From NCBI GenBank assembly GCA_902475455.1, contig CABRZO010000003.1, positions 1-36,502 on the forward strand: DNA of 36,502 nt, in the 5' to 3' direction. The notes below the pieces were generated by a model, which was given only the letters and a program-made list of their open reading frames with translations, did not search any database and was not told the DNA's origin. Below, piece by piece: positions 22,868 to 31,510 of the stretch. The translations under genes and the position numbers were made by a program. Source of the stretch: an uncultured Eubacteriales bacterium. GTDB lineage: Bacteria > Bacillota > Clostridia > Oscillospirales > Oscillospiraceae. Position 1 is the first letter of the stretch; the number at the start of each line of letters is the position of its first letter.

Positions 22868-24064
22868 TCAGCGGAACTTGCGAGGGGTGCCCCGCTCCTC
22901 CAGGGCCTTCAGGCACTCGGCGGGGTCCTTCACCTTGGCCAGCAGAATCATGGCGGCAATGATATAGGGCTTGAAGCTGGCCTCCTTGTACAGGGGGGTG
23001 CGATAGCGGTCGAAGACGGAGGCCTCCACCTCGCCGTCCTCGCAGGACACGTCGTTGATGTCGGCGGGCAGGCAGTGGAGATACAGGGCCTTGCCGCCCT
23101 TGGTGGTGGCCATCAGCTCCTCGGTGCAGCACCAGTCCTTGTGCTCGGCGTTCTGGGCCAGCAGCTCCTGCTCCAGGGCGGCGATGCCGGCGGTGTCGCC
23201 GTTGCCGTAGAGCTCGGTGCGCTTCTCCATGGCGGCGAAGGGAGCCCAGCTCTTGGGATAGACCACGTCGGCGTCGGCAAAGGCCTCGGCCATGGAGTTG
23301 GTGCGCTTGAAGGAGCCGCCGGAGGCCTCGGCGTTTCTGCGGGCCACCTCTTCCACCTCGGGCATGACCTCATAGCCCTCGGGATGGGCCAGCACCACGT
23401 CCATGCCGAACCGGGTCATCAGGCCGATGACGCCCTGGGGAACGCTGAGGGGCTTGCCGTAGCTGGGGGAATAGGCCCAGGTCATGGCCAGCTTTTTGCC
23501 CTTCAGGTTCTCCACGCCGCCGAACTCATGGATGATGTGCAGCATATCCGCCATGCACTGGGTGGGGTGGTCGATGTCGCACTGGAGGTTGACCAGGGTG
23601 GGCTTCTGCTCCAGCACCCCGTCCTTGTGGCCCTGGGTGACGGCCTCCACCACTTCCTTCTGATAGGTGTGGCCCTTGCCGATGTACATGTCGTCCCGGA
23701 TGCCGATGACGTCGGCCATGAAGGAGATCATGTTGGCAGTCTCCCGGACGGTCTCGCCGTGGGCGATCTGGCTCTTGCCCTCGTCCAGGTCCTGGACCTC
23801 CAGGCCCAGCAGGTTGCAGGCGGAGGCGAAGGAGAACCGGGTGCGGGTGGAGTTGTCCCGGAACAGGGAGATGCCCAGGCCGGACTCAAAGATCTTGGTG
23901 GAGATATTGTTCTCCCGCATATAGCGCAGGGCGTCGGCCACGGTGAACACGGCCTCCAGCTCCTCGTCGGTCTTGTCCCAGGTCAGGAAGAAGTCGCCTT
24001 CGTACATCTCCTTAAAGTTCAGGGCGTTGAGCTTGTCGATATATTTCTGCAGAGTCTGATCCAT
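22868..24064 (-). CDS. ygeW: Knotted carbamoyltransferase YgeW
   Basis: A 398-residue member of the aspartate/ornithine carbamoyltransferase superfamily, longer than OTC as expected for YgeW. The carbamoyl-phosphate motif STRTR is at 72-76 in FRDNSTRTRFSF, HPTQ at 166-169 and LHCLPAD near residue 333. The sequence between carries the YgeW-specific MTWAYSPSYGKPLSVPQG. YgeW is known as a 'knotted' carbamoyltransferase of unsettled natural substrate found in uric-acid-inducible clusters. Together with ArcC encoded next it would move a carbamoyl group from a ureido intermediate to phosphate. The gene is 37 bp after ygeY and shares its operon. Confidence 0.94.
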   Translation of the reverse strand: MDQTLQKYIDKLNALNFKEMYEGDFFLTWDKTDEELEAVFTVADALRYMRENNISTKIFESGLGISLFRDNSTRTRFSFASACNLLGLEVQDLDEGKSQIAHGETVRETANMISFMADVIGIRDDMYIGKGHTYQKEVVEAVTQGHKDGVLEQKPTLVNLQCDIDHPTQCMADMLHIIHEFGGVENLKGKKLAMTWAYSPSYGKPLSVPQGVIGLMTRFGMDVVLAHPEGYEVMPEVEEVARRNAEASGGSFKRTNSMAEAFADADVVYPKSWAPFAAMEKRTELYGNGDTAGIAALEQELLAQNAEHKDWCCTEELMATTKGGKALYLHCLPADINDVSCEDGEVEASVFDRYRTPLYKEASFKPYIIAAMILLAKVKDPAECLKALEERGTPRKFR

Positions 24065-24101
24065 ATTAAAATTCTCCTTTACTGTCGGTTGGCCGTCTGG
24101 C

Positions 24102-25493
24102 TCACTGAATGTCGTTGTCGGTCTTACCGGCCCGGAACTGGCTGACGTCGCCGGTCTTGTTCTCCTCCTTGTAGAGGCCGGGCACCGCGGCGTAGAGGGC
24201 GGCGCAGGTCACCAGGTCGTCCTTCCAGGTGATCTCGTTGGGGGCATGGGCCTGGCTCTCGGCGCCGGGGCCGAAGCCCACGCAGGGGATGCCGTAGCGG
24301 CCCTGGATGGAAACGCCGTTGGTGGAGAAGGTCCACTTGTCGGTCAGGGGACGGTGACGCAGGTGCATGGCGCCCTCGGGGCCGATGCGGTCGGCGCCGA
24401 ACAGGGCGTGGTGGGCGTCCACCAGGGCCTGGACGTGGGCGGCGTTCTCCTTGTTGATCCAGGTGGGGAAATAGCACTCGGTCTCATAGACCTCGCCGGT
24501 CCAGGAGGGCCGGTCGTACATGTACATGGACACCTTCACATCGTCGCCGTACTTCTTGACGCTGGGCAGGTCCCGGATCTCCTGGAGGCAGGAGTCCCAG
24601 GTCTCGCCGGCGGTCATCCGGCGGTCGATGGAGATGGAGCAGGAGTCGGCCACGGCGCAGCGGCTGGGGGAGGTGTAGAAGATCTGGGAGGTGGTGCAGG
24701 TGCCCCGGCCCAGGAAACGGGCGTCCTCATAGTGCTCGGGGTTGTACTTGGGATCCAGCATCTTCACCAGGCCCTTGACCTCCACGGTGTCGTCGGCGGG
24801 GTTCTCGTTGAGGGCCCGGACGTCCTGGAGGATGTCCGCCATCTTGTAGATGGCGTTGTCGCCCCGCTCGGGAGCGGAGCCGTGGCAGGAGACGCCCTTC
24901 ACGTCCACCCGGATCTCCATGCGGCCCCGGTGGCCCCGGTAGATGCCGCCGTCGGTGGGCTCGGTGGAGATGACGAACTCCACCTGCTCCTTCTTGATGT
25001 TGTGGGCGGGGAAGTATTTATTGACGATGTACTGCCAGCACATGCCGTCGCAGTCCTCTTCCTGGACGGAGCCCACCACCATGATCTTGTAGCCGGCGGG
25101 GATCAGACCCAGCTCCTGCATGATCTTGGTGCCGTAGACCGCGGAGGCCATGCCGCCCTCCTGGTCGGAGCCGCCCCGGCCGTAGATGACCTGGTCGTCC
25201 TCATAGCCCTGATAGGGGTCGTGGGTCCAGTTGTCGATGTTTCCGATGCCCACGGTGTCGATGTGGGAGTCGATGGCGATGATCTTGTCGCCCTGGCCCA
25301 TCCAGCCGATGACGTTGCCCAGGCCGTCCACTTCCACCTCGTTGTAGCCCAGCTTCTCCATCTCGGCCCGGATGCACTCCACAACCTCTTTCTCCTCGCA
25401 GCTCTCGCTGGGATGGGAGATCATCTCCCGCAGAAAGCGGGTCATATCCGCCCGATAGCCCTGGGCGGCTGCCTTGATGCGCTCAAAATCCAT
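24102..25493 (-). CDS. ygeY: YgeY family M20-type metallohydrolase
   Basis: A 463-residue peptidase-M20/ArgE-DapE family enzyme. Predicted metal ligands and catalytic residues are H77 and D79 in SHIDTVG, D110 in GRGGSDQEGG, E145/E146 in VQEEDCDG and later His in a C-terminal SQAHAPNE. M20 enzymes hydrolyse amide or ureido bonds. YgeY is annotated in databases as linked to selenium metabolism but is now best known from the uric-acid cluster. It is expected to remove an acyl or carbamoyl-type group from an intermediate before YgeX. ATG at 25493 has AAGGAGGAAC just upstream. It lies 30 bp downstream of ygeX in the same operon. Confidence 0.93.
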   Translation of the reverse strand: MDFERIKAAAQGYRADMTRFLREMISHPSESCEEKEVVECIRAEMEKLGYNEVEVDGLGNVIGWMGQGDKIIAIDSHIDTVGIGNIDNWTHDPYQGYEDDQVIYGRGGSDQEGGMASAVYGTKIMQELGLIPAGYKIMVVGSVQEEDCDGMCWQYIVNKYFPAHNIKKEQVEFVISTEPTDGGIYRGHRGRMEIRVDVKGVSCHGSAPERGDNAIYKMADILQDVRALNENPADDTVEVKGLVKMLDPKYNPEHYEDARFLGRGTCTTSQIFYTSPSRCAVADSCSISIDRRMTAGETWDSCLQEIRDLPSVKKYGDDVKVSMYMYDRPSWTGEVYETECYFPTWINKENAAHVQALVDAHHALFGADRIGPEGAMHLRHRPLTDKWTFSTNGVSIQGRYGIPCVGFGPGAESQAHAPNEITWKDDLVTCAALYAAVPGLYKEENKTGDVSQFRAGKTDNDIQ

Positions 25494-25523
25494 GATAAAG
25501 TTCCTCCTTAATGGTGTTTTGTG

Positions 25524-26738
25524 TTATTCAGGCTGCTTTCCGCCCCAGACAATGGCGCGGTAATTCTCGGGATCGGTGTCGCCCTCGGTGGAGAACATCA
25601 GCACCACGCTGTGCTCGTCCAGGCCGATGGCCTGTTTCAGTTCGGCATACTCCGGGTCCGTCATCAGAGTGGCGATGAGGCCCATGCCCACGGCGCCGGA
25701 CTCGCCGGAGACCACCTGGGGATCCCCCTTCACCGGGGCCCCCAGCATCCGCATTCCCTTGGCGGCCACCCAGTCGGGGCAGGAGACAAAGCAGGCGGCG
25801 TGGTTCTTCAGGATGTCAAAGCTGATGGTGTTGGGCTCGCCGCAGGCCAGGCCCGCCATGATGGTAGCCAGGTCTCCGGTGGCGAACCGGATGTTGCCGT
25901 CGGCGGCCTCAGCGCTGCGATAGAGGCAGTCCGCCGCCTGGGCCTCCATGATCACGGTGGTGGGGCAGCAGTCGGGATACAGGTTGGCGAAGTAGCCCTG
26001 GACCGCCCCCGCCAGGCTGCCCACGCCGGCCTGGACAAAGATGTGGGTGGGCCGGTCCACCCCGGCGGCCTTCAGCTGCTGGGCGGCCTCGCTGGCCATG
26101 GTGCCGTAGCCCTGCATGATCCAGGCGGGGATCTTCTCGTAGCCCTCCCAGGCGGTGTCCTGGACCATAACCCCGTGCTCGGTCTGCTCCGCCAGAGCGT
26201 TGGCCCGGCGGACGCACTCGTCGTAGTTGACCTCCTCGATGGTCACCTTGGCCCCTTCCTTGGCGATGTTGTCAAAGCGGGTCTTGGTGCTGCCCTTGGG
26301 CATCAGCACCACCGCCTTCTGGCCCAGCCGGTTGGCGGCCCAGGCCACGCCCCGGCCGTGGTTGCCGTCGGTGGCGGTGAAGAAGGTGGCCTGGCCGAAC
26401 TCCTGCCGCAGCTTGTCGCTGGTCAGGTAGTCGTAGTCCACTTCGGAGACGTCCTTGCCCAGGGCCTCGGCGATGTAGTTGGCCATGGCGAAGGAGCCCC
26501 CCAACACCTTGAAGGCGTTGAGTCCGAACCGGTAGCTCTCGTCCTTGACAAACAGCCCCTTCAACCCCAGTTCCTTGGCCATGCCCTCCAGCCGGGCCAG
26601 AGGGGTCTCACTGTACTGGGGAAAACTCTGGTGGAAGGAACGGGCCTTACCGACCTGCTCCAGCCCCATAATGGGCAGCTGCGCGTCGTCCGTCTTGGGC
26701 ATGCGGTTGACTGCCCACTTGATCTTCTTTGCTTCCAT
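25524..26738 (-). CDS. ygeX: 2,3-diaminopropionate ammonia-lyase
   Basis: A 404-residue fold-type II PLP enzyme. The Schiff-base lysine is K77 in FGLNAFKVLGG, a YgeX hallmark. Other signatures are TDGNHGRGVAW and the glycine loop QAGVGSLAGAVQG that holds the PLP phosphate. It converts 2,3-diaminopropionate to pyruvate and two ammonia through 2-aminoacrylate. ATG at 26738 is chosen because GGAGGGAG lies about eight bases upstream; a TTG fifteen bases earlier would include that site. It heads the unit ygeX-ygeY-ygeW-arcC-ridA. A promoter and two A-tract palindromes lie upstream. In gut bacteria genes of this set are reported to be required for anaerobic uric-acid breakdown. Confidence 0.95.
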   Translation of the reverse strand: MEAKKIKWAVNRMPKTDDAQLPIMGLEQVGKARSFHQSFPQYSETPLARLEGMAKELGLKGLFVKDESYRFGLNAFKVLGGSFAMANYIAEALGKDVSEVDYDYLTSDKLRQEFGQATFFTATDGNHGRGVAWAANRLGQKAVVLMPKGSTKTRFDNIAKEGAKVTIEEVNYDECVRRANALAEQTEHGVMVQDTAWEGYEKIPAWIMQGYGTMASEAAQQLKAAGVDRPTHIFVQAGVGSLAGAVQGYFANLYPDCCPTTVIMEAQAADCLYRSAEAADGNIRFATGDLATIMAGLACGEPNTISFDILKNHAACFVSCPDWVAAKGMRMLGAPVKGDPQVVSGESGAVGMGLIATLMTDPEYAELKQAIGLDEHSVVLMFSTEGDTDPENYRAIVWGGKQPE

Positions 26739-26769
26739 CGGAACTCCCTCCAAATTTATTTTTGGGTGC

Positions 26770-26784
26770 CTAAAAGTTTTTTAG
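26770..26784. promoter_or_regulatory. A-tract palindrome, candidate operator (ygeX unit, proximal)
   Basis: CTAAAA-GTT-TTTTAG, perfect 6-bp arms. It lies about 13 bp after the predicted ygeX transcription start. Same motif as at 26832, 31414 and 33982. Confidence 0.5.
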
Positions 26785-26795
26785 TTTCTAGGGGT

Positions 26796-26823
26796 ATCAT
26801 ATCATATTCCAACAAAAAATCAA
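26796..26823 (-). promoter_or_regulatory. Promoter of the ygeX operon
   Basis: Minus strand: TTGATT (26823-26818), 16-bp spacer, TATGAT (26801-26796). It lies between two A-tract palindromes whose centres are about -49 and +13 relative to the predicted start. Confidence 0.55.
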
Positions 26824-26831
26824 GAGCAAAT

Positions 26832-26846
26832 CTAAAAATTTTTTAG
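26832..26846. promoter_or_regulatory. A-tract palindrome, candidate operator (ygeX unit, distal)
   Basis: CTAAAAA-T-TTTTTAG, a perfect 15-bp palindrome directly upstream of the ygeX -35 box; it includes the stop codon of hyuA. Confidence 0.5.
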
Positions 26847-28225
26847 GTTTCGCTCAATCTTTTTGTGCCCCCTCTGGGCAGGTAGATTCCTCTGGCAGAT
26901 TCTTCCACCTTTCCGCAGTCCGACACCAGCTGACCCCGGAGCAAAACCTGCCGGGCCTGGCCCGGAAGTGTGAGGCCCTCATAAGGGGTGTAATCCACAT
27001 TCTGGTGGTGATTTTGGGCGGAAATGGTGTGGGAACCCGCCGGGTCCCAGATCACCAGATCTGCGTCGGCCTCCACCTGCAGGCTGCCCTTCCGGGGATA
27101 GAGCCCGAAGATCCGGGCGGGGGTTTCGCTGAGCAGGGCGCACATCCGGCTGGGGGTCAGTTTTCCCGTGGCCACCCCCAGGCCATAGATCAGCTGGGGC
27201 CGGTGCTCGATGCCCGGCAGGCCGTTGGGGATTTGGGAGAAGTCCTCCTGACCGATGGCCTTCTGAGCCAGGGTGAAGGAGCAGTGGTCGGTGGAAATGA
27301 CCTCAATTTCCCCCGCCTCCAGGGCCTGCCACAGGGCATCCTGGTCCGCCTGGGACCGGATGGGGGGACTGCACACGAACTTGCCCCCCTCAAAGCCGGG
27401 CCGCTGGTAGACCTCATCGGTGAGGGCCAGATACTGGGGGCAGGTCTCCGCCCAGACCACCTGACCCTCTTGGCGGGCGGACCGGATGACCTCCAGCCCC
27501 TGCCGGGTGGACAGGTGGACCACATAGGCCTGGGCCCCGGTGCGCCGGGCCAGGTCCAGGAAATGGTCCACCGACTTGGCCTCCACCTCATTGGGGCGGC
27601 TGGCGGGATGGGCCTCAGGGCCAAAATGGCCCAGCGCCTTCTGGCGGGCGATGCCGGCGTCCACATCGTCCCCGTCCTCGCAGTGGGCGCACACCACCGC
27701 CCCCAGTTTGGCGGCGGCGGCCAGCACCCGCTCCACCTGCGCCTCCGTCAGCCGCAGGTTGTCGTAGGCCAGATAAATCTTGAAGCTGGTGATGCCCCGG
27801 CGGCACATGTCCGCCATCTGCTCCGGGATGTCCTCGGTCCAGTCGGTGATGGCCATATGGAACCCGTAGTCGCACATGGCCTTGCCCTGGGCTTTCAGCT
27901 CCCAGGCCCTTAAACCCTGCTTCAGGGTCTGGCCCTTGTCCTGGGTGGCGAAATCCACCACCGTGGTGGTGCCGCCCGCCAGGGCCGCCCGGGTGCCGGT
28001 GACGAAGTCATCGGCGGTGAACCCGGCGGCGCACTCCATATCCAGGTGGGTGTGAGCGTCGATAAAGCCGGGAAACACCAGGCAGCCGGCGGCCTCCAGC
28101 ACCTCCGCCCCGGAATCCTCCAGATTGGGGGCCACCCGGGCGATTCGGCCATTTTCGATGAGCAGATCCGCCCTTTGCTGCCCCTCCCCGGTCACCAGGG
28201 TACCGTTCTTCACCAACAGCTTCAT
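26843..28225 (-). CDS. hyuA: Dihydropyrimidinase/hydantoinase-like cyclic amidohydrolase
   Basis: A 460-residue amidohydrolase-superfamily enzyme. Metal site: H58 and H60 in DAHTHLD, carbamylated-Lys candidate K149 in SFKIYLAYD, His in VCAHCEDGD and in VHLSTRQG, and Asp in STDHCSF. It opens cyclic amides such as hydantoins or dihydropyrimidines; in E. coli the cluster member HyuA is a phenylhydantoinase of unknown natural substrate. Here it should act on a purine-derived ring. ATG at 28225 (MKLLVKNGTL) is preferred over one nine bases upstream that is too close to the GAGGAAG site. It follows ygfK by 16 bp. It ends the ssnA-ygfK-hyuA unit, though read-through into ygeX is possible since no terminator is visible. 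Confidence 0.93.
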   Translation of the reverse strand: MKLLVKNGTLVTGEGQQRADLLIENGRIARVAPNLEDSGAEVLEAAGCLVFPGFIDAHTHLDMECAAGFTADDFVTGTRAALAGGTTTVVDFATQDKGQTLKQGLRAWELKAQGKAMCDYGFHMAITDWTEDIPEQMADMCRRGITSFKIYLAYDNLRLTEAQVERVLAAAAKLGAVVCAHCEDGDDVDAGIARQKALGHFGPEAHPASRPNEVEAKSVDHFLDLARRTGAQAYVVHLSTRQGLEVIRSARQEGQVVWAETCPQYLALTDEVYQRPGFEGGKFVCSPPIRSQADQDALWQALEAGEIEVISTDHCSFTLAQKAIGQEDFSQIPNGLPGIEHRPQLIYGLGVATGKLTPSRMCALLSETPARIFGLYPRKGSLQVEADADLVIWDPAGSHTISAQNHHQNVDYTPYEGLTLPGQARQVLLRGQLVSDCGKVEESARGIYLPRGGTKRLSET

Positions 28226-28241
28226 GAAAACCATCTTCCTC

Positions 28242-29936
28242 TCAGCGATACATTAAATAAGGATAGGCATGGGCCACGGCCCGAATCACGCAGGCCACTT
28301 CCTCCTCCAGTCCCGACTCGGGCTCCTCCAGGTCGTAGTAAGTGATCTCCCCGTTCCAGCGGACCACAAACCGGGTGTGGCTCCCCTCCACCGGGGCAAA
28401 GCCGCTGTTCTGGCTCCCTTCCAGCTCCGCCTGGGTGCAGAACAGGGTGAGTTTTTCCAGATAGGGGGCGCTGCCCTCGGGGCAGAAGCTGGCGCAGTTG
28501 CCGCACTCGTTGCACAGCCCGTCCAGGTGGAGCATCTGCCGCCGGCCCCCGGCGGTGATGATCACGTTGGCCCGGTTGGGACACAGGGTGGCGCAGCTGC
28601 CGCAGACCGTCTTGCAGCGGACATGGCACTGGGGCTCCTCCGGTCTGGGCTTCCGCTTGACCTCATTGCTGCGGCCGGCGGGGCCGCAGAGGGTCTTGGC
28701 CAGCAGGGCCACCGCCTGGGTGTCGATGCGCTCCACGGGGCCCAGCACCGCCCGGTCCAGGTTCAGGGCCATGGAGTTGAGCCGGTGATAGCCGCCGGGC
28801 TTCAATAGATCGGTGCACACGGTGATGGGCTGGATGCCGGTGGCCAGGATGGAGGCGATGTTCTGGGCGTTGGCGCCGCCGCAGTAGGAGATAGGCAGCT
28901 GGCCGTCGAACTCGGCGCTGAGCTTCTCCGCCACCCCCAGGCTCAGGGGCAGCAGGGTGCGGCCGCTCATGTACATGGTCTCGTCCGGCAGCTCCCCCCG
29001 GAGCACCTTCACCGGGAAGGTGTTGGTAAGCTTCACCCCGAATCGGCGGCCCAGCTGGGCGGAGCGGTCCCGGAGCCGCCGCAGCATGGGCACCGCGTCG
29101 GCGTACTGCAAATCGTTGTCGAACTGCTCCCGGGTGAACTGGATGTACTGGAAGCCCAGCTCGTCCAGGGCCTGGCGCACATAGTCATAGCCCAACAGGG
29201 TGGGGTTGCACTTCAGGTAGAGGTTCAGCCCCTTCTCCTCGATGAGGTAGAGGGCGATGCGCTCGATCTCCCCGGCGGGGCAGCCGTGCATGGTGGACAG
29301 GGAGATATTGTCGCAGATGTGGGGGGAGATGGCCTCCACATCCTCGGCGGTCATCCGCTTGCACCGGGGCAGGAAGTCCAGCAGCTGCTGCTTGCAGCGC
29401 TGGAAGATCCGGGTCTGGGAGGCGTCCTTCAGCCCCTCGATGAAGTCGTCGATCTTCTTGCTCTGGATGCCCGCCAGGTCGTAGCCCACGCTCATATTGA
29501 AGGCAAAGCCGTCCTGGCGCCCCAGCTCCAGCTCCTTGGAGAGCAGGTTCAGCAGGAACCAGGCCTTCACATACTCCTCAAAGGCCTGGGGCACCGTCAG
29601 CTCCGTGGACCACTCGCAGTTGTAGCCCTCGTCCTCCGCCAGGATGCAGGGCTTGGACACATGTAAATTCTCGCCGTCGATGACCTGGACGGTCTTCAGC
29701 TCAAAGATCCGGCCGCCGCAGACGTAGGCCGCCACGATGTTCTGGGCCAGCTGGGTGTTGGGGCCGGCGGCGGGACCCACCGGGGTCTCGATCCGGTGGC
29801 CCACAAAGTCAATGAACCGCTCCGGGTCCGCGTGGTAGATTTTATGGCAGCCAAAGACGGAACCGCTGTCCCGCCACTCGGCCATGACCCAGTTCAGCAG
29901 CTGGGGGAAGGGAATGGGATGCATCCGATCACTCAT
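28242..29936 (-). CDS. ygfK: Short YgfK-type Fe-S oxidoreductase (lacks the flavin/NAD domain)
   Basis: A 564-residue protein. The N-terminal 400 residues are the dihydroorotate-dehydrogenase-like barrel of YgfK (ETPVGPAAGPNTQLAQNIVAAY, STMHGCPAGEIERI, YIQFTREQFDNDLQYADA). The last 130 residues carry two 4Fe-4S sites: CHVRCKTVCGSCATLCPNRAN and CNECGNCASFCPEG. E. coli YgfK is about 1,000 residues because a GltD-like FAD/NAD(P) domain lies between these parts; here the junction (about residues 405-430) has no such domain and the frame is open and uninterrupted. YgfK is called a putative selenate reductase subunit, but the family is linked to uric-acid reduction in gut bacteria. Electrons would have to come from ferredoxin or a separate GltD-like protein such as the one at 6357. 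It lies 17 bp after ssnA. Confidence 0.9.
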   Translation of the reverse strand: MSDRMHPIPFPQLLNWVMAEWRDSGSVFGCHKIYHADPERFIDFVGHRIETPVGPAAGPNTQLAQNIVAAYVCGGRIFELKTVQVIDGENLHVSKPCILAEDEGYNCEWSTELTVPQAFEEYVKAWFLLNLLSKELELGRQDGFAFNMSVGYDLAGIQSKKIDDFIEGLKDASQTRIFQRCKQQLLDFLPRCKRMTAEDVEAISPHICDNISLSTMHGCPAGEIERIALYLIEEKGLNLYLKCNPTLLGYDYVRQALDELGFQYIQFTREQFDNDLQYADAVPMLRRLRDRSAQLGRRFGVKLTNTFPVKVLRGELPDETMYMSGRTLLPLSLGVAEKLSAEFDGQLPISYCGGANAQNIASILATGIQPITVCTDLLKPGGYHRLNSMALNLDRAVLGPVERIDTQAVALLAKTLCGPAGRSNEVKRKPRPEEPQCHVRCKTVCGSCATLCPNRANVIITAGGRRQMLHLDGLCNECGNCASFCPEGSAPYLEKLTLFCTQAELEGSQNSGFAPVEGSHTRFVVRWNGEITYYDLEEPESGLEEEVACVIRAVAHAYPYLMYR

Positions 29937-29953
29937 AATTCAAATCCTCCTCG

Positions 29954-31288
29954 TCAGGCGTTGACTCTGCGCCACAGGTCCGCCGCCTGCTGCCGGGCGT
30001 CGGAGATCAGCTTTGCTTCGTCCAGGTTTCGGAACACCCGATCCTGCATCAGCACCTTACCCGCCACAATGGTGGTGGTGACGCTGCGGCCGTTGACGCC
30101 GAAGAGCAGATGTCCGTTGATGTTGGTCTCGTCCATGGGGGTCAGGGGGTCGTAGTCCAGCACGATCACGTCTCCGGCGGCCCCGGGCTTCAGCACCCCC
30201 AGGGGGGTCTTGAAATAGCGGTTGGCCATGGCGGCGTTGTGCTCAAAGAGCATGGTGGGAATCTCGGTCCAGCCCACGGTGGGGTCCTGGCTGTTGTGTT
30301 TGGCCAGGGCGTTGGCCACCTTGTAGCTCTCCAGCATGTCGCTGGTGTAGCCGTCGGTGCCCAGGCCCAGCATCAGCCCGGTCTGGAAATACTGGGGGAT
30401 GTCGGCGCAGCCCACGGCGTTGCCCATGTTGCTCTCGGGGTTGTGGACCACCATAGTGTCCGTCTCCCGCAGAATCTGAAGGTCCTCCCAGCTCAGGTGG
30501 ATGCTGTGGGCGGCGATGGTCTTGCGGCCCAGAATTCCCTTGTCCCGGAGCCGCCGGACGATGGATTTGCCGTAGGTCTGCAGGCTGTGCCGGGCGTCCT
30601 CCAGCCCCTCCGCCACATGGATGTGGCAGCCGGCGGTGGCGGGCAGCGCCTCCATGCAGGCCTCCAGGGTCCTGTCGCTGAGGGTGAAGGCGGCGTGCAT
30701 ACCCATCATGCCGTACTGCATGTCGTCCCCCCGGCGCTGGACCTGCTTCATAAACCGGGCGTTCTCCTCAATGGCCTGGCGGCACTTCTCCTCCCCGTCC
30801 CGGTCGCTGACCTCATAGCACAGGCAGGTGCGCACCCCCAGCTCCTCCGCCGCCCGGCTCAGCTGGTCCAGGCTGCCCTCAATGGCGCCGTAGCTGGCGT
30901 GGTGGTCAAATACCGTGGTGACGCCGTTGCGCAGGCAGTCCAGATAGGTGGCGGTGGCGCTGTGGTAGCTGTCCTCCAGGGTCAGGGCCCGGTCCAGCCG
31001 CCACCACATGCCCTCCAGGATGTCCATGAATCCCTTGGGGTCGTAACCCTTCAGGGACAGCCCCCGGGCAAAGGCGGAATAGATGTGGTGGTGCATATTG
31101 ATGAGGCCGGGCATGATGACGCCCCCGTGGGCGTCCACGAACTCTGCCTTGGGGTAGGCCTTTTTCAGCTTGGAAGGCTGATCCACCCCGCAGATCAGGC
31201 CGCTATCGTCAATGGCCACGGCCCCGTCGGGCAAAAAGGGGCGGTCCTTGTCCCGGGTCACCAGGGCGCCGTTACCCACAATAATCAT
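29954..31288 (-). CDS. ssnA: SsnA family aminohydrolase
   Basis: A 444-residue amidohydrolase of the TrzN/AtzA-chlorohydrolase-like group. Metal-binding NMHHHIYSAF (H66-x-H68), HIHVAEG later, AAHSIHLSWED with the third His, and GTDGYTSDM with the Asp are all present. SsnA proteins accompany YgfK in purine-degradation clusters and are annotated as putative aminohydrolases; deamination or ring hydrolysis of a purine-derived intermediate is expected. ATG at 31288 follows AAAGGAGACAAG. It is the first gene of ssnA-ygfK-hyuA and diverges from the YheO-type regulator across 220 bp that contain a 20-bp A/T palindrome. Confidence 0.93.
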   Translation of the reverse strand: MIIVGNGALVTRDKDRPFLPDGAVAIDDSGLICGVDQPSKLKKAYPKAEFVDAHGGVIMPGLINMHHHIYSAFARGLSLKGYDPKGFMDILEGMWWRLDRALTLEDSYHSATATYLDCLRNGVTTVFDHHASYGAIEGSLDQLSRAAEELGVRTCLCYEVSDRDGEEKCRQAIEENARFMKQVQRRGDDMQYGMMGMHAAFTLSDRTLEACMEALPATAGCHIHVAEGLEDARHSLQTYGKSIVRRLRDKGILGRKTIAAHSIHLSWEDLQILRETDTMVVHNPESNMGNAVGCADIPQYFQTGLMLGLGTDGYTSDMLESYKVANALAKHNSQDPTVGWTEIPTMLFEHNAAMANRYFKTPLGVLKPGAAGDVIVLDYDPLTPMDETNINGHLLFGVNGRSVTTTIVAGKVLMQDRVFRNLDEAKLISDARQQAADLWRRVNA

Positions 31289-31413
31289 GTGCTTGTCTCC
31301 TTTCCATCAAAAAAAGCGCTTTGCCCATGGGCAGCAAACAGAAATACTCCGTCACCAAGCCCGTGCGCGAAGCACTCCGTTACAGCCTGTACTCAGTTTT
31401 TTGATTCCAGAAC

Positions 31414-31433
31414 GCTAAAAAAATTTTTTTAGC
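31414..31433. promoter_or_regulatory. A-tract palindrome between ssnA and the regulator
   Basis: A perfect 20-bp palindrome: GCT, seven A, seven T, AGC. Its core matches the palindromes at 26770, 26832 and 33982. No strong -35/-10 pair is seen for ssnA between here and its start, which would suit an activator-dependent promoter. On the minus strand the 125-bp ssnA leader also contains the palindrome GCCCATGGGC. Confidence 0.55.
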
Positions 31434-31447
31434 TTATCTGTTTTCTA

Positions 31448-31476
31448 TTGTCCCACTCCAAAAAACGTGGTAGACT
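31448..31476 (+). promoter_or_regulatory. Promoter of the YheO-type regulator gene
   Basis: TTGTCC (31448-31453), 17-bp spacer, TAGACT (31471-31476); 4 of 6 bases in each box. The A-tract palindrome ends 14 bp upstream of the -35 box. Confidence 0.45.
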
Positions 31477-31510
31477 GGGGGAAAATCACACCAAAAGGAG
31501 TGCTTTTTCT

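Noticed and set aside
28242..29936. Short YgfK as a frameshifted or truncated pseudogene
   Set aside because: The reading frame is uninterrupted, both ends are conserved, the ribosome site and operon spacing are normal, and the C-terminal Fe-S motifs are intact.
24102..29936. In-frame selenocysteine TGA in the ygeY/ygfK genes because of their 'selenium' annotations
   Set aside because: No internal TGA or following SECIS-like hairpin is needed; both frames are complete and have family-like ends.
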